From Janthinobacterium sp. 344 (GTDB taxonomy: Bacteria > Pseudomonadota > Gammaproteobacteria > Burkholderiales > Burkholderiaceae_D): a stretch of DNA of 64,000 nucleotides. The stretch lies in assembly GCF_900112025.1 (NCBI RefSeq), contig NZ_FOKL01000007.1, positions 354,196 through 418,195 on the forward strand, given 5' to 3'. Shown piece after piece: positions 55,590-63,762 of this stretch (the stretch's first letter is position 1; every line of letters starts with the position of its first letter). The notes beneath the pieces were generated by a model. The model was not told where the DNA came from. It did not search any database and saw only the letters and a program-made list of their open reading frames with translations. Position numbers and translations under genes: made by a program.

Positions 55590-57002
55590 ATGATGTTCAA
55601 GCAAAACAGGGCGCAGCCCTTCCTCGTGGGCGAGGATGGCTTGCCGCCGAATGCCCGTTTGTGGGCCATGCTGGCGCTGGCCATCGGCGTCGGCATGGCC
55701 TCGCTCGATACGGCGATCGCCAACACGGCCTTGCCGGCCATCGCCAGCGAGCTGCACACGACGCCGGCCGCCTCCGTCTGGATCGTGAATGTCTATCAGC
55801 TGGCCATGGTGGCGACCCTGCTGCCGTTTTCCGCCCTCGGCGAAATCGCCGGCTACCGGCGGGTGTTTATCTCCGGCATGTTCCTGTTTACTTTGGCGTC
55901 GCTCGCCTGTGCGCTGGCCTGGTCGTTGCCGTCGCTGGTGGTGGCCCGGCTGTTCCAGGGCGTCGGCGCCAGCGCCATGATGAGCGTCAACACGGCGCTG
56001 CTGCGCGCCCTGTATCCGAAGCACTTGCTGGGGCGCGCGTTCGGCAACAATGCGCTGGTGGTGGCCGTCGCGTTCGCCATCGGGCCCACGGCCGCCTCGT
56101 TGATTTTGGCGACGGCGTCGTGGCCCTGGCTGTTCGCCATCAACGTGCCGCTGGGCGTGGCCGGCTTTTTCCTGGCCAGCCGCATGCTGCCGGCCACCCG
56201 GCTGTCGGGCCACACGCTCGACGCGCGCACGGCGCTGTACAACGTGGGCGCCTTCGGCTTGCTTATTTTGCTGTTCGGCGACGCCGCCCATCACGCGTCC
56301 GGCGCCGTCCTGCTGGCCGAACTGGTGGCCGTGCTGATCTTTTTTAGCTTGCTGCTGCGCCGCCAGGCGGGACATGCGGCGCCCATGCTGCCGATCGACC
56401 TGTTCCGCCGCCCCCTGTTCCTGCTGTCGTCGCTGACGGCCATCTGCACGTTCGCCGCGCAGGGGCTGGCGTTTGTTTCCCTGCCATTCTATTTTGAAGT
56501 GACACTGGGCCGTTCACCCGTGGAAACGGGCTTTTTGATGACGCCGTGGGCCGTGCTAGTGGCCGTGATGGCGCCCGTGGCCGGACGCCTGAGCGACCGC
56601 TACTCGCCAGGCATGCTGGGCGGCATCGGCCTGGCGGCCCTGGCCGCCGGCTTGCTGACACTGGTGTGGATACCGGCGCACCCCAGCGCCTTCGACATCG
56701 GCTGGCGCATGGCCGTATGCGGCGTCGGCTTCGGCTTTTTCCAGGCGCCGAACCTGAAAGCCATCATGGGCAGCGCGCCGCCCGAGCGGGCCGGCGGCGC
56801 CAGCGGCGTGGTCGCCACCTCGCGCCTGATCGGGCAGGCGACGGGCGCCGCGCTCGTCGCGTATTGCTTCACGGTTTCCGCCACGCGGGGCACGACCTAT
56901 GCGCTGTGCCTGGCGGCGGGCTTCGCCGCCGTGGCCAGCATCGCCAGCTTTGCGCGCCTGGCGGTGGCGCAGCCGGCGTGGCAGACCGGCAAGCGCGATT
57001 GA
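55590..57002 (+). CDS. MFS drug-resistance-type transporter (DHA2/EmrB-QacA)
   Basis: A 470-residue inner-membrane transporter with 14 probable helices, as in the DHA2 family. Motif segments are LALAIGVGMASLDTAIANTALPAIA (TM1 with the D-T-I-A-N-A-LP pattern), LGEIAGYRRVFISGMFLF (motif A-like), and RLFQGVGASAMMSVNTALLRALYP. It probably exports small hydrophobic compounds by proton antiport; substrates are unknown. No linked EmrA gene is present. The ATG at 55590 is followed by another at 55593, and a clear ribosome site is missing. Confidence 0.88.
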   Translation: MMFKQNRAQPFLVGEDGLPPNARLWAMLALAIGVGMASLDTAIANTALPAIASELHTTPAASVWIVNVYQLAMVATLLPFSALGEIAGYRRVFISGMFLFTLASLACALAWSLPSLVVARLFQGVGASAMMSVNTALLRALYPKHLLGRAFGNNALVVAVAFAIGPTAASLILATASWPWLFAINVPLGVAGFFLASRMLPATRLSGHTLDARTALYNVGAFGLLILLFGDAAHHASGAVLLAELVAVLIFFSLLLRRQAGHAAPMLPIDLFRRPLFLLSSLTAICTFAAQGLAFVSLPFYFEVTLGRSPVETGFLMTPWAVLVAVMAPVAGRLSDRYSPGMLGGIGLAALAAGLLTLVWIPAHPSAFDIGWRMAVCGVGFGFFQAPNLKAIMGSAPPERAGGASGVVATSRLIGQATGAALVAYCFTVSATRGTTYALCLAAGFAAVASIASFARLAVAQPAWQTGKRD

Positions 57003-57015
57003 TCCATCGCAAGAA

Positions 57016-58650
57016 TCAGACGTCGATGGCCTTGTCCGACTGCATGCGCTTGCGCAGTTCGAACTTCTGGATCTTGCCCGTCGAGGTGCGGGGCAGGGGA
57101 CCGAAATAAATGGCTTTCGGCACCTTGAAGCCCGCCAGGTTGTTCTTGCAGAAGGCGATCAGTTCCGCTTCCGTCACCGTCGCGCCTTCGCGCAATTCGA
57201 CAAACGCGCATGGCGTCTCGCCCCATTTTTCATCGGGCTGGGCGATGACGGCGGCGGCCAGCACTTGCGGGTGGTGGTATAGCGCATCTTCCACTTCCAC
57301 GCTGGAAATGTTCTCGCCGCCGGAGATGATGATGTCCTTGCTGCGGTCCTTCAGCTTGATATAGCCGTCCGGATACATGACGCCGAGGTCGCCCGTGTGG
57401 AACCAGCCGCCGGCGAACGCTTCCTGCGTGGCCTTTTCATTTTTCAAATAGCCCTTCATGCAGATGTTGCCTCGGAACATGATCTCGCCGATCTGTTCGC
57501 CGTCGGCCGCCACGGGCTGCATGGTTTCCGGGTCCAGCACGGCCACGGCGCTTTGCAAGTGGTAGCGCACGCCCTGGCGAGATTTCAACACGGCCCGCTC
57601 TTCCTGGCTCAAGGCCGCCCACTCATCCTGCTCGGCGCAGATGGCGGCCGGGCCATACACTTCCGTCAAGCCATACGAATGGATCAGGTCAAAGCCCATG
57701 GCTTCGATCTTCGCCACCATGGCCGCCGGCGGCGGCGCGCCGGCCACCATGCCGCGCACGGTCCAGTCGATTCCCTCGCGCCAGTTGGCGGGCGCGTTGG
57801 CCAGCGCCGCGTGCACGATGGGCGCGGCGCAATAATGGGTGATGCGCAATTCACGCATCAGGTCGAACACGAGCTTCGGCTCGAACTTGCGCAGGCACAC
57901 ATTCACGCCGGCGCGCGCGGCCACGGTCCACGGGAAGCACCAGCCGTTGCAATGGAACATGGGCAAGGTCCACAAATACACGGCGTGCTTGGGCATGTCC
58001 CATTCCAGGATGTTCGACAGGGCATTCAATGCCGCGCCGCGGTGGTGATACACCACGCCTTTCGGGTCGCCCGTGGTGCCGGACGTGTAGTTGAGGGCGA
58101 TGGCATCCCATTCGTCCGCCGGCGGCTGCCAATCGTATTCGGGGTCGCCGCTGGCCAGCAAGGCTTCGTAGTCGAGGTCGGAAAACGCTTCCACGTCGGG
58201 TCCCAGCACGTCGTTGACCTGGATCACGCGCAGGCCGGGAATCTGCGCCGCCATCTGGCGCGCCAGTTCGGCGAATTCCGTGTCGGCCAGCAAGACTTTC
58301 GCCTGGCCATGGCGCAGCATGAAGGTCAGCGAGGCCAGGTCGAGGCGGATATTCAGGGCGTTGAGGACGGCGCCGGCCATGGGCACGCCAAAGCTCGCTT
58401 CCACCATGGCGGGGGTGTTCGGCAGCATCACGGCGACCGTATCGCCCGTGCCGACGCCCAGCTTGATGAGGCCAGACGCCAGGCGGCGCGTGCGCGCGTA
58501 GGTTTCGCGCCACGTCTGGCGCACGGCGCCATGTGCAATTGCCAGGCGATTGCCATATACTGCCGCTGCCCTGGCGATATAGTCGAGCGGGGTCAGGGCC
58601 GCGTAGTTGGCGCTGTTTTTGCCGAGACCGGTGTTGAAGTCGGGTGTCAT
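57016..58650 (-). CDS. Medium/long-chain acyl-CoA synthetase (AMP-forming)
   Basis: A 544-residue ANL-superfamily ligase. It activates a carboxylic acid as an acyl-AMP and then as acyl-CoA. Motifs are YTSGTTGDPKGVVYHHRGA (P-loop), YGLTEVYGPA, GWFHTGDLGVMYPDGYIKLKDRSKDIIISGGENIS (hinge), and the late catalytic Lys in TSTGKIQKF. The overall pattern is of AlkK-like medium-chain ligases, but the substrate is not proven. The start at 58650 (MTPDFNTGLG) is supported by AGGAGACAAGC. It is divergent from a Crp/Fnr regulator with a shared palindrome. Confidence 0.92.
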   Translation of the reverse strand: MTPDFNTGLGKNSANYAALTPLDYIARAAAVYGNRLAIAHGAVRQTWRETYARTRRLASGLIKLGVGTGDTVAVMLPNTPAMVEASFGVPMAGAVLNALNIRLDLASLTFMLRHGQAKVLLADTEFAELARQMAAQIPGLRVIQVNDVLGPDVEAFSDLDYEALLASGDPEYDWQPPADEWDAIALNYTSGTTGDPKGVVYHHRGAALNALSNILEWDMPKHAVYLWTLPMFHCNGWCFPWTVAARAGVNVCLRKFEPKLVFDLMRELRITHYCAAPIVHAALANAPANWREGIDWTVRGMVAGAPPPAAMVAKIEAMGFDLIHSYGLTEVYGPAAICAEQDEWAALSQEERAVLKSRQGVRYHLQSAVAVLDPETMQPVAADGEQIGEIMFRGNICMKGYLKNEKATQEAFAGGWFHTGDLGVMYPDGYIKLKDRSKDIIISGGENISSVEVEDALYHHPQVLAAAVIAQPDEKWGETPCAFVELREGATVTEAELIAFCKNNLAGFKVPKAIYFGPLPRTSTGKIQKFELRKRMQSDKAIDV

Positions 58651-58746
58651 GCTTGTCTCCTGGTAAATAATCCTGGTACTGAAATTCTGCGGCTCCCTGT
58701 TTCGGGACTGATTGTGATGAGCATAGCACCGGTGCGGGAAAATCAC

Positions 58747-58762
58747 TGTCATCTTAGTGACA
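58747..58762. promoter_or_regulatory. Crp/Fnr-type operator between ligase and regulator genes
   Basis: TGTCA-TCTTAG-TGACA is a perfect 5-bp inverted repeat with a 6-base spacer, the geometry of Crp/Fnr-family sites. It is located 14 bases before the regulator ATG and about 97 bases from the acyl-CoA synthetase ATG. Binding by the adjacent regulator is inferred. Confidence 0.6.
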
Positions 58763-58775
58763 ACTGAAAGATGGA

Positions 58776-59477
58776 ATGGATAGCAACGATAGTGTAGACC
58801 GTGCGGTGCCCGAACTCGATAGCCACGACTGGTTCGCGGCCCTCGATGTCCGGCATCAATCCCTGCTGCGCGCGCAAAGCGTCGTCAGGCATGTTGACGC
58901 GGGCGCCGTCATCACGCGGCGCGGCGAGCCGTCGCAGCACTGGATCGGCGTGCACACGGGCTTGATCAAGCTGGCCGTCTATAACGCCGATGGGCGCGGC
59001 GCCACGTTTTCCGGCGTGCCGGCCGGCGGCTGGTGCGGCGAAGGCAGCGTGCTCAAGCGTGAATTGCGCCGCTATGACGTGGTGGCCGTGCGCGCCTCCG
59101 ATATCATCCTCGTGCCGGTGGACCTGTTTCATCTGCTGCTGGCCGAAAGCCTGTCCTTCAATGCCTTCGTGATCCGCCAGCTCAACGAGCGCATGGGGCA
59201 ATTCATCGCCACCATCCAGAACCAGCGCCTGCTGGCCGTCGACGCGCAAGTGGCGCAGGCGATCGCGCAACTGTTCCACCCCATGCTATATCCGCGCACC
59301 TCCAGCGTGCTTGAGCTGTCGCAGGAAGAAATCGGCTTGCTGACGGGCATTTCGCGCCAGCGCGTGAACCTGGCCCTGGGGAGGCTCGCCGAACTGAACT
59401 TCATCACCATCGCCTACCAGGCCATCCGCGTGGTGGACCTCGATGGCTTGCGCCGCTACGGCGTGGCGTCGCTGTGA
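58776..59477 (+). CDS. Crp/Fnr-family transcriptional regulator
   Basis: A 233-residue regulator. The N-terminal cyclic-nucleotide-binding-like beta-roll spans about 20-140 (VDAGAVITRRGEPSQHWIGVHTGLIKLAV, GGWCGEGSVLKRELRRYDVVAVRAS), and the C-terminal HTH spans about 175-225 (LELSQEEIGLLTGISRQRVNLALGRLAELNFI). It lacks the cysteines of FNR, so it is not an iron-sulfur oxygen sensor. It probably responds to a small ligand such as a nucleotide or acyl-CoA. Divergent from the acyl-CoA synthetase, it likely controls that gene and itself through the palindrome at 58747-58762. Confidence 0.9.
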   Translation: MDSNDSVDRAVPELDSHDWFAALDVRHQSLLRAQSVVRHVDAGAVITRRGEPSQHWIGVHTGLIKLAVYNADGRGATFSGVPAGGWCGEGSVLKRELRRYDVVAVRASDIILVPVDLFHLLLAESLSFNAFVIRQLNERMGQFIATIQNQRLLAVDAQVAQAIAQLFHPMLYPRTSSVLELSQEEIGLLTGISRQRVNLALGRLAELNFITIAYQAIRVVDLDGLRRYGVASL

Positions 59478-59539
59478 TGACAGACGGGGTGCGCGATGTG
59501 TGGCATGCTGACGCCTGGTTCATGATATTGACTTGACGC

Positions 59540-60169
59540 ATGGCACTCGTTTCCGATCATCCTTTGTACTTGCTGGGCTTGCGTTTTCCGCTCAGGCTGC
59601 GCGTCACCGTGCGCCAGGGTTACGTGACCCTGCATAATGAAATCACCACCAAGAAACTGGCCAGCGGCGACAGTTTCGTCGTGCCCGCGTTCCTGCGCTT
59701 CGCCTGCGACGTGATGCCGGGGCGGGGCAAACCGGCCGTGTTCACCCTGGCGCTGGAAGCGGACGAAACGGACGAAGCGCCGGACGGCCACGGCGGCGGC
59801 AAGCGCTGGAGCCAGGCGCTGGCGCAGCACATCTTTGATACGCCGCAAGGCAAGTGGACGGCGGCCCGGCTGGCGGCCCTGTGGCAAGTGACGCCGCACA
59901 AGGCGCGCGCGCGCCTGTTTGCCGAAGGCGAAGCCTTGCTGAGCCTGGTGCGCGAACAGCGCTTGGCGCACGCGCTGCACACGGCCGCGCAAGGTCATGG
60001 CGACGGCGATGCCGCGCGCGACCTGGCGCAAGTGGCGGCCGGCTCCGGCTTCGCCTCGATCCCCGCGTTCTGTGACGCCTGCGTGGACGTGGCCGGCATC
60101 CGGCCCAGCCTGTTCCTGCGCGGACAGGGCGCGGTTTCCAGGGCCGTGTCCACCGCTGCGCCCGGATAG
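59540..60169 (+). CDS. Possible AraC-type DNA-binding protein
   Basis: A 209-residue protein. Residues about 1-60 form a beta-rich segment (VRQGYVTLHNEITTKKLASGDSFVVPAFLRF), like a small ligand domain. The C-terminal third resembles the AraC HTH pair (WTAARLAALWQVTPHKARARLF..., then LAQVAAGSGFASIPAFCDACVDVAGIRPSLFL), weakly. I assign it to the AraC-like group with low certainty. It is co-directional with the copper-chaperone row and follows the Crp gene by 62 bases. Confidence 0.6.
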   Translation: MALVSDHPLYLLGLRFPLRLRVTVRQGYVTLHNEITTKKLASGDSFVVPAFLRFACDVMPGRGKPAVFTLALEADETDEAPDGHGGGKRWSQALAQHIFDTPQGKWTAARLAALWQVTPHKARARLFAEGEALLSLVREQRLAHALHTAAQGHGDGDAARDLAQVAAGSGFASIPAFCDACVDVAGIRPSLFLRGQGAVSRAVSTAAPG

Positions 60170-60193
60170 CCAGACTCCGTTATAATCGGGGCC

Positions 60194-60592
60194 ATGGGAT
60201 CTTTATTGAAACGCAAACAGTGGCATATGTGGTTCGCCTGCCTGGCGATACTGCTCAATGCGCTGTCGCCGTCCCTGTCGTACGCGTTTGCCTCGCTGCA
60301 CGCGAATGCGAACGGCGCCGCCGTCGAGATTTGCTCGGCCAGCGGCGCCGTGTATACGCAAGCGGACCTGGCCCCAGCCGCCAAATCCACCACTGATTCC
60401 GTGCTGCATCACATCGAACATTGCCCGTTCTGCATGAGCCATGCGGGCAGCGTGGGCTTGCCGCCGCCATCTGCAGTGCCGCTGACCCTCATCACGGGCC
60501 ACGACGCGTATCCGCCCCTGTTTTACCAGGCACCCACAGCGCCGTTTGCCTGGCTGGCCGCCAGCCCGCGCGGACCGCCCGCGCTGGCCTGA
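60194..60592 (+). CDS. DUF2946-family protein
   Basis: A 132-residue protein that begins with a membrane/signal segment (WFACLAILLNALSPSLSYAFA) and has the HCPFCMSHAG motif (about 76-85), typical of DUF2946 proteins, which are frequently found beside copper and cytochrome-oxidase assembly genes. It is probably a periplasmic metal-linked protein. A TATAAT-like element (60178-60183) lies just upstream. The following SCO1 gene is 82 bases away. Confidence 0.8.
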   Translation: MGSLLKRKQWHMWFACLAILLNALSPSLSYAFASLHANANGAAVEICSASGAVYTQADLAPAAKSTTDSVLHHIEHCPFCMSHAGSVGLPPPSAVPLTLITGHDAYPPLFYQAPTAPFAWLAASPRGPPALA

Positions 60593-60674
60593 ATACTTCT
60601 GTTCTGCCTGCCGTTACGCGGCAGGGCATCGACCTCCTCACTGTATCAACTACGCCCATCGGGCCGGAATTACC

Positions 60675-61271
60675 ATGAAACGTCGTCTTTTCCTTCTCGC
60701 CGGCACGGCGGGATTGCTGACGCTTGCCGCTTGCGAGCCAGCACCGAAACCCCATTACAACGGCCTCGACCTGACGGGCGGCGATTACAAGCCCGACTTC
60801 AAGTTGAGCGGCCCCGACGGCAAGGTCTACACCCTGGCCGACTTCAAGGGCAAGTATGTGATGGTCTTCTTTGGTTTCACGCAATGCCCGGACGTGTGCC
60901 CTACAGCCCTGTCGCGCGCGCTGGAAATTCGCCAGAAGCTGGGCGCCGATGCCGATAAACTGCAAGTGATCTTCATCAGCATCGACCCGGAGCGCGACAC
61001 CCCCGAGTTGCTGGGCGAATACATGCGCGCCTTCGACCCCAGTTTCCTCGGCTTGCGCACGGACCCGAAGAACACGGCGCAGACGGCCTTCAATTACAAG
61101 GTCTTCTACCGCCGCGTGCCCAGCGGCAGCTCGTACACGATGGACCACACGGCCATCAGCTATGTGCTCGATAACGAGGGGCGCATGCGCCTGGGCCTGA
61201 AGCACCAGCTGACGGGCGACGAGTGCGTGCAGGACATCAAGACCTTGATGAAATCGAAATACACCTTATAA
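60675..61271 (+). CDS. SCO1/SenC copper chaperone
   Basis: A 198-residue thioredoxin-fold protein that delivers copper to the CuA site of cytochrome c oxidase or reduces its cysteines. It has a lipoprotein signal (lipobox LAAC with Cys20), the copper motif CPDVC (Cys71 and Cys75), and His158 in MDHTAISY. All three copper ligands are present. It probably works in the periplasm, anchored to the inner membrane. The start at 60675 (MKRRLFLL) begins the signal peptide and the PCuAC gene follows 17 bases later, so they are an operon. Confidence 0.93.
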   Translation: MKRRLFLLAGTAGLLTLAACEPAPKPHYNGLDLTGGDYKPDFKLSGPDGKVYTLADFKGKYVMVFFGFTQCPDVCPTALSRALEIRQKLGADADKLQVIFISIDPERDTPELLGEYMRAFDPSFLGLRTDPKNTAQTAFNYKVFYRRVPSGSSYTMDHTAISYVLDNEGRMRLGLKHQLTGDECVQDIKTLMKSKYTL

Positions 61272-61288
61272 CTACCGAGGAAACAATC

Positions 61289-61759
61289 ATGACCCATCTG
61301 AAAACCCTGCTGGCCACGGCCCTGACCGTGCTGTCCTTCTCCGCCGCCGCGCAAGGCAGCGTGCAGATCACCGACCCGTGGGTGCGCGCCACGGTGCCGC
61401 AGCAAAAGGCCACGGGCGCCTTCATGCAGATCACGGCGCCGAAGGCCATGCGCCTGCTGGAAGTGCGTTCGCCCGTGGCGGGCGTGGCGGAAATCCATGA
61501 AATGAGCATGGCGGACAACATGATGCGCATGCGCCAGGTCAAGGAAATCGCCTTGCCGGCCGGCAAAGCCGTGGAACTCAAGCCGGGCGGCTACCACGTC
61601 ATGCTGCTGGACCTGAAAAGCCAGGTGAAGGCGGGCGACAAGATCCCGCTGACCCTGGTGCTGGAAGGCGAGGACAAGCACCGTGAAACGATCGAAGTCA
61701 ACGCCGTGGCCCGTCCGCTGGGCGCCACGGGTGCCAGCATGCCAGCCATGAAGCACTGA
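61289..61759 (+). CDS. Periplasmic copper chaperone PCuAC
   Basis: A 156-residue periplasmic copper chaperone. A signal peptide (to about AAAQG, residues 1-23) is followed by the domain with the full copper motif H-X10-M-X21-H-X-M: His70, Met81, His103 and Met105, spaced exactly as in the family. It hands Cu(I) to SCO1 or directly to cytochrome oxidase. The start at 61289 follows GAGGAAA. A C-terminal MxxM/H tail (GASMPAMKH) might bind copper too. Confidence 0.93.
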   Translation: MTHLKTLLATALTVLSFSAAAQGSVQITDPWVRATVPQQKATGAFMQITAPKAMRLLEVRSPVAGVAEIHEMSMADNMMRMRQVKEIALPAGKAVELKPGGYHVMLLDLKSQVKAGDKIPLTLVLEGEDKHRETIEVNAVARPLGATGASMPAMKH

Positions 61760-61779
61760 TCGCTGAGCGGCTTCATGCC

Positions 61780-61803
61780 AGCCCGGTTCGCCGGGCTTTT
61801 TTT
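61780..61803 (+). terminator. Terminator after the copper-chaperone row
   Basis: AGCCCGG and CCGGGCT with a TTCG tetraloop (61780-61797) followed by TTTTTT; a perfect stem with the most stable loop type. Confidence 0.93.
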
Positions 61804-61811
61804 GCGCCCGC

Positions 61812-61840
61812 CTGAAAATTAAACGGTTGTTTGATATAAT
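61812..61840 (+). promoter_or_regulatory. Promoter of the TetR-MFS operon
   Basis: CTGAAA (61812-61817), a 17-base spacer and a perfect TATAAT (61835-61840). The spacer carries one operator, so a bound regulator would block the polymerase. Confidence 0.6.
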
Positions 61841-61867
61841 TTCGGACAATATTAAACAGCCGTTTAA
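61819..61867. promoter_or_regulatory. Twin operators flanking the TetR promoter -10
   Basis: TTAAACGGTTGTTT (61819-61832) and AAACAGCCGTTTAA (61854-61867) are inverted copies with one mismatch over 14 bases. Each contains a palindromic core AAACrGyyGTTT. The cores start 33 bases apart, about three helical turns, on the same face. They lie either side of the TATAAT, an arrangement that fits strong autoregulation by the TetR protein. Confidence 0.7.
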
Positions 61868-61881
61868 ATGATGGGATTACC

Positions 61882-62553
61882 ATGACAGAAGAAAAGAACA
61901 GCGACAGCGAGCCGGCGCGCGTGCGTATTTTGCAGGTGGCGGCCGATCTGTTTGCCGACGATGGCTACAAGGCGACGTCCGTGCGCAAGATTTGCGAGGC
62001 GGCCAGGGTCAACGTGGCGATGGTTAATTATTATTTTCATAGCAAGGAAGAGCTGCACCTGGCCGCCTTCGACTATGCGCGCGCGCTGGCGCGCGCCTCG
62101 GCCGCCGACGTGGCCGCCGCCAGTGCGCAAGCGCAGCTGCCGCCCGTGGAACAGCTGCGCCTGGCCATCGAAGCGCTGGTCTTCGACATGCTGCGCGCGG
62201 GACCGGCGTCGCTGTTCAGCCGCCTGGTGGCGCGCGAACTGATCGAGCCGACGGCCGCCATCCACAAGCTGGCCGAACGCAACGTGCGGCCCCAGCACGC
62301 CCTGTTCACGGGGCTGGTCCGTGGCGTGGTAGGGCAGGCAATGCCGGCGCCCGTGGTGCAGAAATGCGTGTTCAGCATTATTGGCCAGGTCGTGTTCTAT
62401 GCCCGTTCGCGCATCGTGCATGAGCTGGTGGTGCCGGAAATGACCTACGACGAGGCGGGCATCGCCAGCATCGCGCAGCATATCGCCGCGTTTTCCCTGG
62501 CGGCCCTGGACGGCCTGCGCCGCGAATATGACGATGCGCAGGTGCAGGCATGA
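61882..62553 (+). CDS. TetR/CecR-like transcriptional regulator
   Basis: A 223-residue repressor with an N-terminal HTH (ARVRILQVAADLFADDGYKATSVRKICEAARVNVAMVNYYFHSKEEL, about 14-60) and a C-terminal ligand domain resembling the CecR (YbiH) type (FSRLVARELIEPTAAIHKLAERNVRP). It overlaps the MFS gene by 4 bases and is preceded by twin operators, so it probably controls its own operon in response to a toxic substrate of the transporter. The inducer is unknown. Confidence 0.9.
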   Translation: MTEEKNSDSEPARVRILQVAADLFADDGYKATSVRKICEAARVNVAMVNYYFHSKEELHLAAFDYARALARASAADVAAASAQAQLPPVEQLRLAIEALVFDMLRAGPASLFSRLVARELIEPTAAIHKLAERNVRPQHALFTGLVRGVVGQAMPAPVVQKCVFSIIGQVVFYARSRIVHELVVPEMTYDEAGIASIAQHIAAFSLAALDGLRREYDDAQVQA

Positions 62554-63758
62554 AGGCGCGCAACCTGACCCTCGTGCTGGCCGGCCTGTCCATGCTGGGG
62601 CCGTTCGCCACCGATACCTTCCTGCCTTCGTTTCCCGCGATCAGCAGCCATTTCGACGTCAGCAGCGTGCTGGTGCAGCAAACCCTCAGCGTCTATCTGG
62701 CCGCCTACGCCTTCATGACCTTGTTCTACGGTACCTTGTCCGACTCGTTCGGCCGCCGTCCCGTGATCCTGGCCTCGCTGCTGATCTTTGCCGTCGGTTC
62801 CATCGGCGCCGCGTTCGCGCCCAGCTTTGGCTGGCTGCTGTTCTTCCGCGGCATGCAGGGCGCGTCGGCCGGGGCGGGCAGGGTGATCGGGCAAGCCATC
62901 GTGCGCGATACCCTGTCGGGGGCGGCAGCGCAAAAGATGCTGGCCAACATCATGATGGTGTTCGGCATCGCCCCCGCCATCGCCCCCATCATCGGCGGCT
63001 GGCTGCACGTGGCGTATGGCTGGCAATCGACGTTCGTCTTCACGTTTGGCATCACCGTGCTGCTGGCGCTGGCCTGCCTGAAAGGCTTGCCAGAAAGTTT
63101 ATCTGTCGCACAACGCCAGCCTTTCCACCCGGGCACGATCGCCCGCAATTACTGGCAGGCGCTGCGCCACCGCGTTTTCCTGCTGCGGTCACTGGCCGTG
63201 GCGTTTGCCTTTGGCGGATTCGCCCTGTACATCGCCTCCGCGCCGCATTTCATCCTGGAACTGCTGCGCTTGCCGGAGACGGGCTTCGGCTGGATGTTCG
63301 TGCCCATGGTGGCGGGCCTGGTGCTGGGCTCGGCGTTGTCCGGCAAGCTGGCGCATACGGTCAAGAGCAGCGTGCTGGTGCGCGCGGGCTTGCTGGTCAT
63401 GGCGGCCACGGCCATCCTGAACATGGCGTACAACCACTGGTGTATCGTCAGCATCCCGTTTGCCGTCGTGCCCGTCATGCTGTATGCGTTCGGCATGTCG
63501 CTGGCCTTGCCGGGCATGACCATGTCGACCCTCGATATCTTCCCGCAGATGCGCGGCCTGGCCGCCTCCCTGCAGAATTTCGTGCAGATGGTGGTCTTTG
63601 CGCTGGTGTCCGGCTTTGTCGCACCGCTGCTGTTCGACAGTGGCTTCAAGCTGGCCCTGGGCCAGGCGGCGGCGGTGGTGCTGGCCGCGTTTTTCTGGTG
63701 GCTGGGCACGCGCCGGCGCGCGCCGGCCGGCGTCACGCAAGGGACGCAAATGGGTTGA
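62550..63758 (+). CDS. MFS transporter, Bcr/CflA-type drug efflux
   Basis: A 402-residue inner-membrane transporter with 12 helices, as in the Bcr/CflA (DHA1) family. Segments include MLGPFATDTFLPSFPAISSHF (TM1 with the typical D-T-[FY]-L-P), YGTLSDSFGRRPVILASL (motif A), RGMQGASAGAGRVIGQAIVRD, and GIAPAIAPIIGGWL. It probably exports antibiotics or metabolites by proton antiport. It is coupled to the TetR gene by a 4-base overlap. Its stop (63756-63758) is only 4 bases from the IS left end, so any natural downstream terminator has been displaced. Confidence 0.92.
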   Translation: MKARNLTLVLAGLSMLGPFATDTFLPSFPAISSHFDVSSVLVQQTLSVYLAAYAFMTLFYGTLSDSFGRRPVILASLLIFAVGSIGAAFAPSFGWLLFFRGMQGASAGAGRVIGQAIVRDTLSGAAAQKMLANIMMVFGIAPAIAPIIGGWLHVAYGWQSTFVFTFGITVLLALACLKGLPESLSVAQRQPFHPGTIARNYWQALRHRVFLLRSLAVAFAFGGFALYIASAPHFILELLRLPETGFGWMFVPMVAGLVLGSALSGKLAHTVKSSVLVRAGLLVMAATAILNMAYNHWCIVSIPFAVVPVMLYAFGMSLALPGMTMSTLDIFPQMRGLAASLQNFVQMVVFALVSGFVAPLLFDSGFKLALGQAAAVVLAAFFWWLGTRRRAPAGVTQGTQMG

Positions 63759-63762
63759 AAAA

